A stretch of 64,000 nt of DNA from JANMGV01 sp037440405 (GTDB lineage Bacteria; Planctomycetota; Planctomycetia; Pirellulales; Pirellulaceae): contig JBBIUE010000003.1 of NCBI GenBank assembly GCA_037440405.1, forward strand, positions 1 to 64,000. Reading direction: 5' to 3'. Made by a program: the position numbers and the translations under genes. The stretch's first letter is position 1; the number at the start of each line of letters is the position of its first letter. This document shows, in pieces, positions 18,821 to 24,683 of this stretch. Below the pieces are notes generated by a model. That model was not told the DNA's origin. It worked only from the letters and a program-made list of their open reading frames with translations, and did no database searches.

Positions 18821-19169
18821 GGGACCGTAGCTCAATGGTTAGAGCAGGGGACTCAGCGACTGAATCCTAAACCGCATGAGAACGGCGGCACGGAACGGTC
18901 GAGTGGGTTGCAGCGACGGGATATCCGACTCGCTGTAGAATCTGTCAAATTCGGGGGAAGCTTTCCGTGACGGCTCCAGTCGTTTCGGCTGCCAATCCCG
19001 AGCCAAGCCGCTTTGGCGGAAGGTGTAGAGACTAGACGGCAGACGTGCGACGCTTCAATGGAATTCGTCGCACGAAGGTATAGTCCAGACCACAAACTCG
19101 AAAGAGGCGGCGAAAGCCGAAGTGGTAAGCATAATCCCTTGGTTGGGGGTTCGAATCCCTCCGGTCCTA
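18821..19169 (+). tRNA. tRNA-Ile(CAU), interrupted by a group I intron
   Basis: The two exons, 18821-18853 and 19130-19169, join to a 73-nt cloverleaf. The acceptor is GGGACCG with CGGTCCT, the D-arm is GCTC/GAGC, and the anticodon stem GGGGA/TCCCT closes the loop CTCATAA with anticodon CAT. The T-arm is GGGGG-TTCGAAT-CCCTC and the discriminator base is A. No CCA is encoded. A CAU anticodon can mean initiator Met, elongator Met or Ile2. The anticodon-arm and variable-loop sequence (GAGCAGGGGACT...TTGG) closely resembles bacterial tRNA-Ile2, in which C34 is converted to lysidine by TilS. Elongator Met is the alternative. The last bases overlap the stop codon of the opposite-strand PEP-CTERM gene. 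Confidence 0.88.
18854..19129 (+). ncRNA. Group I intron (IC3-like) in the tRNA anticodon loop
   Basis: A 276-nt insertion lies between U33 and C34. The 5' exon ends in U and the intron ends in G, as group I introns require. The P7 strands GACTA (19030-19034) and TAGTC (19081-19085) sit in AGAGACTAGACGG and GGTATAGTCC contexts. TCAAATTCGGG (P4 5' side) and AATCCCGAGCCAAGCC (P4 3'/J/P6) closely match cyanobacterial tRNA-Leu introns. P8 is a perfect 9-bp stem (19044-19052 with 19066-19074). P9 is closed by ACCAC/GTGGT and carries two GAAA tetraloop hairpins (19097-19106 and 19108-19119). A possible internal guide is GGTC at 18897-18900. There is no homing endonuclease gene. Self-splicing is expected but not shown. 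Confidence 0.9.
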
Positions 19170-20060
19170 TTCGATTGTCTTTAGGCTGCCGCGATTTTCA
19201 GCGGCAATGTGATTCTCGCGACGTCGTCGAATCATCCATCCCAATCCCAAAATCCCCGCGATTGCGAGGCCCGATGGCTCAGGAATCGCCTGAAAGTTGT
19301 CCACCGCGAAATAGGCCGGCGGATTCAAATATTGAAATGGGCCAAATACATCGATAACACTCGAGTCCAAGGAAAACAAGAGCGATGCGTAATTCCCCAG
19401 TGACGAAATGTCGACCGTCGTCCAGTCATCGACAATCACATCGTCAATCGCTCCTGGACCTTGGTAATTGACGAGGTCGAAATCAATACTGCCGGTCGTT
19501 GCGCCCGTTGCGTTTAGACCCGCGTAACCGGTAATCGTGAGTCGAAGGTAGTCCCCATCGGTGAACGGCTGAACAAAATTGAATCCACCATCGTTGCCAT
19601 CGCGCACTGCCAGAACCGTATAAGTCGTGTTGGTGATCTCGAACGAAGTGGGGCTCCTTGGGCCGGAAAAATTCATCAGTGATCCGTTGTTTCCAACTTC
19701 GGAGCCAGTGAACGCTACTGCATACGTTTTCGAATTCCCGGCACCGAAGCCGAATGCGTTGCCGCTCGCGCTGTAGGCGGCGTATTGATTGGTGAATCCA
19801 GCCGTGGTCATGTCCATCACGTTGCTGTACGCCCAACCCTGCCATCCTGTGAATCCTCCGCCGAAATCGACGAAGTCATTGAAGAAATAGCCTGGACCGC
19901 TGGCAAACCCGCCAGCAAAGTCCGATCCGTTATAGAATCCGTTGACTGGCAATCCCACACCGACGTCTTCAAAATCAATGACAATCCCCGCCGTCGAATA
20001 CCCGGCGATGGACGTTGCGAAGATCAAGGCTTGAAGCGTTCGTAGCGTTCGAAGTAACAT
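19167..20060 (-). CDS. DUF4465 family PEP-CTERM surface protein
   Basis: This is a 297-residue exported protein. A signal peptide (hydrophobic core in residues 9-24) is followed by a DUF4465-like beta domain: FYNGSDFAGGFASG, WAYSNVMDMTT, NQYAAYS, ITNTTYTVLAVRDG, LRLTITGY, VDDWTTVDISSLG and PAYFAVDNF. The C-terminus has the PEP-CTERM sorting signal, IPEPSG plus a hydrophobic stretch plus RRRR, with an unusual ~16-residue tail after the arginines. As I recall, DUF4465 is the domain of the BtuH cobalamin-binding lipoproteins of Bacteroides. The gene lies downstream of a cobalamin riboswitch and 68 bases after a DUF1559 gene. A role in surface B12 binding is an inference. GGAG precedes the ATG. 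Confidence 0.85.
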   Translation of the reverse strand: MLLRTLRTLQALIFATSIAGYSTAGIVIDFEDVGVGLPVNGFYNGSDFAGGFASGPGYFFNDFVDFGGGFTGWQGWAYSNVMDMTTAGFTNQYAAYSASGNAFGFGAGNSKTYAVAFTGSEVGNNGSLMNFSGPRSPTSFEITNTTYTVLAVRDGNDGGFNFVQPFTDGDYLRLTITGYAGLNATGATTGSIDFDLVNYQGPGAIDDVIVDDWTTVDISSLGNYASLLFSLDSSVIDVFGPFQYLNPPAYFAVDNFQAIPEPSGLAIAGILGLGWMIRRRRENHIAAENRGSLKTIE

Positions 20061-20128
20061 CTAGTTGCATCTCCTTTTGTCAGACACGTATCGAAAGAAA
20101 AAACGAAAAGCTCGGACGAACAACGGCA

Positions 20129-20956
20129 TCACTCGTGAACCAGATCGCCTGATGCTCTGGTAATGAGCGCCGCGAGAACTCCACGATCTGTCGAATTGGA
20201 TAAGAACTTGGTGCGAGCACAACAAAAAACGACAACGGCCCCCCCGCGATGCTTGCTGCGGATTTCGTTGTCACCTTTCCAGACACGCGGGTCGTTGATA
20301 CCACCCGACTGTTCAAAAACGTTGTTGCCGTTGATCCACTCTCCATCCGGGCTGCCGACATCTTCGGCAACTGCCATCGTGGTTGTCAAACCATCGGTGA
20401 TATCACGGAAGCTGAACGCTTCGTCGTAGATGAACACCCCGTTATTGGTTTCGGTGCGCGTGGTGATCCGCTGTCCGTACAAGCCGCCATAATCGGTCCG
20501 ACCTCGCATGGTCTTACGCTCAGGAACACTTGGGCACAGGTAGATGGCAACCGGCACCTTCGCCGCTTCAGCATTGATGGGAGAGTCGTAAGGGACGCCG
20601 AAGTTGATCCTGGCATGCAGATTGGCTTGCTCCAGGTAGGGCAACAGCATGGCCGACCAGGCAAAATGCTTTCGCGCAGGAGAACCTCGAAATGGCCGCC
20701 ACTCCAAACATCCCGGCGGGAGAGAGCGATGCGCCGCGTGGTAATTCTGAAGGCCCAATCCAATTTGCCGAAGATTCGATTCACAATTCATTCGTCGAGC
20801 CGATTCTCGGGCCGTTTGTATTGCCGGCAGAAGAAGGCTCATCAGAATTCCAGTGATGGCGATGACGACAATCATCTCGACCAAAGTCCAGCCACGGCGC
20901 ATCAACCATCTCGCCACCGGAAGCGCTTGTGTGTCCCGACGCTGGGGTACGTGCAT
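20129..20956 (-). CDS. DUF1559 prepilin-type protein
   Basis: This is a 275-residue type II pseudopilin-like protein of the DUF1559 family, greatly expanded in Planctomycetes. The class III leader RRG-WTLVEM has glycine at -1 and glutamate at +5, followed by the helix IVVIAITGILMSLLLPAIQTA and the family sequences SNLRQIGLGLQNYH and LPPG. The ATG at 20902 would give the canonical very short leader, and the longer start at 20956 adds 18 residues; the sequence does not settle it. It lies between the cobalamin riboswitch and the DUF4465 gene, probably in one operon. The C-terminal end is shorter than usual and lacks the familiar H-x9-DG motif block; VVVFCCARTK stands where it would be expected. 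Confidence 0.85.
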   Translation of the reverse strand: MHVPQRRDTQALPVARWLMRRGWTLVEMIVVIAITGILMSLLLPAIQTARESARRMNCESNLRQIGLGLQNYHAAHRSLPPGCLEWRPFRGSPARKHFAWSAMLLPYLEQANLHARINFGVPYDSPINAEAAKVPVAIYLCPSVPERKTMRGRTDYGGLYGQRITTRTETNNGVFIYDEAFSFRDITDGLTTTMAVAEDVGSPDGEWINGNNVFEQSGGINDPRVWKGDNEIRSKHRGGAVVVFCCARTKFLSNSTDRGVLAALITRASGDLVHE

Positions 20957-21073
20957 TCGAAAATACCGAGACTTTCACCAATCGCTGAATGGGGATTCAT
21001 CAAGTCGAAGCCGAAAATTAGGCAACGCCAAACTTCGGAAGCAACTTCCAACGACTGGAAAATTTCACTTGAT

Positions 21074-21098
21074 CAACCGCAAAAACAAGACGCGGTTG
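21074..21098 (-). promoter_or_regulatory. Hairpin downstream of the cobalamin aptamer
   Basis: A 7-bp stem, CAACCGC with GCGGTTG (loop of 11 bases), lies about 43 bases downstream of the aptamer on the transcript strand and about 120 bases before the DUF1559 start. There is no following T-run, so it is not a simple terminator. It may belong to the expression platform; this is an inference. Confidence 0.35.
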
Positions 21099-21140
21099 CC
21101 GTCACTGACCCCACCCTGGAGGGTTGAAGCAACGCTTTCG

Positions 21141-21336
21141 CTCGGTAGGTCTTCTGACTCCCAGTTTGCACCTCTCCGCCTTCTCGTTCGAACGATCAAG
21201 CAAGCACTTGACGCAAACAATGGCCAAAGAATGGAGAGTGCCGAATCATAAATTCACTGGTTACAGCGGCCGGGCCGTCCTGGATTCTCACCAAGTTCCC
21301 TGTTCGCGAAGTCATCGAAACAACTTCGCCACCGAA
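21141..21336 (-). promoter_or_regulatory. Cobalamin (B12) riboswitch
   Basis: On the minus strand the order of conserved blocks is that of the cobalamin aptamer. The P1 strand TTCGGTGG is followed by AGGGAAC, then GGTGAGAATCC, GGACGGCCCGGCCGCTGTAA (the B12-box-like GCCGCTG core) and a variable arm. The 3' block GGGAGTCAGAAGACC comes last, with TACCGAG closing P1. P1 strands 21329-21336 and 21141-21149 pair over eight positions. It lies ~185 bases upstream of the DUF1559 gene on the same strand, followed by the DUF4465 PEP-CTERM gene. Cobalamin would be expected to lower expression of both. No recognised B12 synthesis or transport gene is adjacent. Confidence 0.88.
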
Positions 21337-21545
21337 CAACGATCGCTATCTTAGCGGCCCCGATTCATTTGTCAACCGATTGATGAGAAAGGCAGTTGTA
21401 GCAGCCCATTCCGAAACGTGAACGTACACCAACGCGAACATGAACGCTTCCAACGCGAAACATCAACATGTCCCAGCCCAATACATCAACACATCCCAAC
21501 TCGAAACTTGAGTGAGGAAATGCACGTTTTTTTCTCGCTCTCTCT

Positions 21546-21649
21546 CCGCGTGAAGATTGGCCGCTAATTATCTACATCAGTTGACTCTGCGCCTGTTCGA
21601 TTCGCGGCGGCACCTCTCACCGCGTGAAGATTGGCCGCTAATTATCTAC
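21546..21649. repeat. Pair of 30-bp direct repeats
   Basis: An identical 30-base sequence beginning CCGCGTGAAGATTGG and ending ATTATCTAC occurs at 21546-21575 and 21620-21649, a period of 74 bases. Both copies lie immediately next to the IS30 transposase remnant. They may be duplicated element ends or a small repeat family. Two copies only, so this is not a CRISPR array. The preceding stretch 21400-21520 is rich in imperfect CAACGCGAA/CATCAACA-like units. Confidence 0.8.
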
Positions 21650-21692
21650 CACGAAATGTCTTTTATTCCTCGGAGACCACTTCGTTTGGGGG

Positions 21693-22016
21693 TTAGTCGC
21701 CAAGTCTCTTGCCTAACTGTTCGTTTCGTAGATTTTCGATTTCTTCTACACGTTGATGGCAAATCTCCGCGATGTTCGACCGTTTCGGAATGAACGGCCG
21801 GATGAGGCCATTGGTATTCTCGGTTGTTCCGCGTTCCCATGGATGGCTTGGGTGTGCGAAATAGCTGCCTTCCGACACCGAGCCTGCTAACCGTGCGTGT
21901 TGCGGGAACTCTTTGCCATGGTCGAGAGTCATCGTTCGACGCAACGCATCCGGGAGATCAGGTAATTGCTTTCGCATCTTTTCCATGCTCGTTTCGGATT
22001 TCAGGCTCGCAACTTA
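21693..22016 (-). pseudogene. IS30-family transposase remnant
   Basis: The minus strand encodes the C-terminal catalytic part of an IS30 transposase: SLKSETSMEKM, LPDALRRTMTLDHGKEF (catalytic Asp region), YFAHPSHPWERGTTENTNG (with the conserved glutamate) and LIRPFIPKRS. The frame opens after an in-frame stop near 22016 and contains no N-terminal helix-turn-helix half. After IPKRS the sequence departs from the family and ends early, where intact proteins continue with RPRKRLGY. The remnant is therefore truncated at both ends and should be inactive. The 30-bp repeat pair lies just beyond its 3' end. Confidence 0.8.
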
Positions 22017-22308
22017 GATGAGCTTCAGGGGCCGGCTACGTCGATCCGTGCTGCACCCCAGACCACTTGGCTTGCCGGGACTGACGATTGTGTCACCCTT
22101 CCCAGTCACCACAAATGCTTCGAGTCGCTGCGGCTGCAGGGTGACCAGTGATCGAAACGGTCGAAGACAATTGCCGCTGCCGATCGTTCTTGGGAAGTCG
22201 CTTGCCTCTTTGAACCTCTCAACGGTGTTTTCACCTCTACCAACGTCTCAAAAACTGTTCGCTGAGGATGTCGAGTTGTTGCACTTGAGTTTTGCATCCT
22301 CAGACGCT
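22017..22308. other. Gap between IS30 remnant and TPR gene
   Basis: No gene or clear element seen. The 102-codon plus-strand frame (22018-22326) lies mostly in this gap and has no domain. The region may contain further degraded mobile-element sequence, but I cannot recognise any. Confidence 0.4.
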
Positions 22309-23463
22309 TCATCTCGGTCGGGTTGACAAGTTCAAGTTCTCGGCAGATTGTCGAACTGGAGGCTGGATTTCGTAGGCTTGAGTGTAGATTTGCTTCTTCT
22401 GATAGAGCGCCTGACGGTATTTCAAGTCTTTGAGTTCTTCGGAGTCATTGGCAAACTGGATAGCGCCCTCGATGGCTTCTAGTGCGAGGTTCCAGTTTCC
22501 GTTGGTCGCATAAGCTGCTGCCATTGTATCCCAGCGTTTACTATTTTCTTCGGGGTCGCGGTCCATGGCGCGGCGAATGGCTTTAACGGCCGAGCTGCCA
22601 CTTCGCATGCGAGCGTCTGGGCAAGTCGCCATGAGCCATGCAACATTCTCCAAGCTGCGGACATGATCGGGATCGAGTTCCAAGACGCGGCGATAGACGG
22701 ATGCGGCTTGGCCCCACTGTTGAACCGACTGCAAAGCGTCGGCGAAGTCTGCGAGAATTTCGACGTTGTCGGGAGCTAGCCTGGCGGCCTCAGCATAATC
22801 GATCAAGGCGGCCTCCATATCACCGAGGAGAAACTCTGAATGGGCGCGGCCGAGGACAATCATCGGGTCGGTCGGATTCAACCGCAGGGCCGACGTATAG
22901 TCGACGATCGCCAAGTCGTAACGTTGTTGTTGGAAGTAAAGTTCTCCTCGATTGAAGTGCGCGTTGGCGTATTCCGGCTTTTGCTTAATGACTTGCCCGA
23001 ACTCGCGAATGGCGGCATCGAAGTCGTTGCGCATGGCGAGGGTTACTGCGAGGTTGTGCCTCGCTTTCCAGCGGTTTGGGTCATGCGCGAGGGCTAAACG
23101 AAAATCGTCTTCAGCCAATTCATCATGTTTACGGGCATCTTGGGATTTGCCTCTTTCGGCGAAGGATGCTGCTTCGTCGCTGTACAGCTCGCCGCGCTTG
23201 TTCGCCGCCCAGGCCAAGAGTTCGTGCGCATACTGCGTGTCGTAGCTGCTGCGATTCTTGTCTGCGAGCACCGTCGAGCATTTCGCGATAATGGATGAGA
23301 ATTCATCGACGGTTTCCGCGCGGCTGGTTGTCTCGTATAAGGAAATCAAATCTCGCGAAACTTGGGTGCTCCCCATCTGTGCGAGAGTATGCGATCCTGA
23401 CAGTACGAACGCGAGACCAAGGGCCTGCATCCAACGGGACATGCGGTAGCAAGATAGGCTCAT
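22309..23463 (-). CDS. Exported TPR-repeat protein
   Basis: This is a 384-residue protein with an N-terminal signal peptide (MQALGLAFVLSGSHTLAQ) and five or more tetratricopeptide repeats: DPNRWKARHNLAVTLA, PEYANAHFNRGELYFQQ, PTDPMIVLGRAHSEFL, PDNVEILADFADALQS and PDHVRSLENVAWLMAT. The fold is a protein-binding helical solenoid, probably in the periplasm. A GGAG eight bases before the ATG supports the start. It follows the DUF481 gene by 32 bases and is probably cotranscribed with it. The binding partner is unknown. Confidence 0.87.
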   Translation of the reverse strand: MSLSCYRMSRWMQALGLAFVLSGSHTLAQMGSTQVSRDLISLYETTSRAETVDEFSSIIAKCSTVLADKNRSSYDTQYAHELLAWAANKRGELYSDEAASFAERGKSQDARKHDELAEDDFRLALAHDPNRWKARHNLAVTLAMRNDFDAAIREFGQVIKQKPEYANAHFNRGELYFQQQRYDLAIVDYTSALRLNPTDPMIVLGRAHSEFLLGDMEAALIDYAEAARLAPDNVEILADFADALQSVQQWGQAASVYRRVLELDPDHVRSLENVAWLMATCPDARMRSGSSAVKAIRRAMDRDPEENSKRWDTMAAAYATNGNWNLALEAIEGAIQFANDSEELKDLKYRQALYQKKQIYTQAYEIQPPVRQSAENLNLSTRPR

Positions 23464-23495
23464 TCGGACGACTCCGTTCGCGCCATGAAGTTCAC

Positions 23496-24437
23496 TTAGA
23501 ATTTGTAAAGAAGGAGAAGGCTGTAGGTTAAGTCGTTTGGTTTCAGTCCATTGGGGGTGCTGTCATAGCGATCCACGGCCCCCAGCTTGAGACTTAAATT
23601 CCGTTCTTCGCTCATCAGGTATTCCCAAGCCATGTCGGCGACAATTCGGAAATTGGAAAAGTCGCTCCAGTCAGGGAAGTAGTCGAACTTGAAGATGAAC
23701 CGATTGCGATCGTTCCATTGATGTTCGTAGTCTCCTCCAAATACGGCCTCTGGCACCCACCGATTGTCCGGGCCGCCAAATTCGCGAGAAGTACCGGAAC
23801 CAAAGCGACCTACAAGACGAAGTTTATCCGTATCGAACCAGCGATAACTAAAACCGCTGTTCAGATTCAGACGAACATCAAATGCACGGAATTCGTCGTA
23901 CTCCAAACCTTGCTTGACGAACCAAGACCACGGCGATCCTCCCAAGTGACGTTCGTAATCCGCAAATTGCAGCGTATTGTTCTGTGTTTCGATTCCTTGC
24001 GATTGCGTCCGATTGTGCGTCATGCGCAACTCAAACGTGCTGATGTCGACCTTTCGGCGAAATCGCATACCACCTTGAATGCTGAATGATTGCGCATTGC
24101 CCTCGGAGCCGTTGATGCCTGCTTCCAGGCTGTTCGTCCAACCATCCTTGGGAAACCAAGTCCAGGGATAATACCAATGCCTCCCGTCCTGCGGCTCGAT
24201 CTCATTCGGTGGGACGTCCATCTTCAGAGGTTTGGAAAGATCGAGTTGTTGTGCAAGTGGTGGTGGGGGCTGCATCAACGGTCCACTGAGCGGCGAATTC
24301 TCTAATCCGAAACTGTCGGGAATGAGGCCCTGCGCAGATGCCGTGCGAACTTGATCAACGAGCAATCCGATCAGCAGCAGCAACAGCAGCCGGAATACCT
24401 CTAGCGGATGTCTCGGTTGCAATTCACGGTGATTCAC
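23496..24437 (-). CDS. DUF481 outer-membrane barrel-like protein
   Basis: A predicted secreted beta-barrel of the DUF481 (YdiY-like) family. After a signal peptide (hydrophobic core FRLLLLLLIGLLV, ending near TASAQG) and a proline-rich linker, the remaining ~230 residues show alternating beta strands and finish with an aromatic terminus (SLLLLYKF) typical of outer-membrane proteins. Family members contain SLEAGINGSEGNAQSFSIQGGM-type blocks like the one here. I chose GTG at 24437 since it gives a normal signal peptide; the longer frame begins at a TTG (24518) with an overlong N-terminus. The function of the family is not well known. Confidence 0.83.
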   Translation of the reverse strand: MNHRELQPRHPLEVFRLLLLLLIGLLVDQVRTASAQGLIPDSFGLENSPLSGPLMQPPPPLAQQLDLSKPLKMDVPPNEIEPQDGRHWYYPWTWFPKDGWTNSLEAGINGSEGNAQSFSIQGGMRFRRKVDISTFELRMTHNRTQSQGIETQNNTLQFADYERHLGGSPWSWFVKQGLEYDEFRAFDVRLNLNSGFSYRWFDTDKLRLVGRFGSGTSREFGGPDNRWVPEAVFGGDYEHQWNDRNRFIFKFDYFPDWSDFSNFRIVADMAWEYLMSEERNLSLKLGAVDRYDSTPNGLKPNDLTYSLLLLYKF

Positions 24438-24683
24438 AATACAATGAACCTGTTGGAGATGGCACAATGTTGCTGACTGTGGGTATTGCGATATAGAGAA
24501 TTGCTTGCCGATACTCAAGGCGAATTTTTGGTTGGCCTTGCATTGCTAGCATTGGGAGCCCTCATTCACAACCTTCCAATCGTTCGAGCTTCGAGCCCAT
24601 TCTTAATACTTTCGGGATCGACTCTAACTGACCAACGAGTTGACCGACTTCCCCCCGCCTGATTATCAGCTCATTCTCCCTCC

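Noticed and set aside
18461..18835. 124-codon minus-strand frame upstream of the tRNA
   Set aside because: Runs into the tRNA 5' end and has no domain.
18821..18920. Truncated tRNA or pseudo-tRNA
   Set aside because: The 3' half is found at 19130-19169 and joins perfectly; intron explains the break.
20249..21127. 292-codon plus-strand frame
   Set aside because: Antisense to the DUF1559 gene and its leader; no domain seen.
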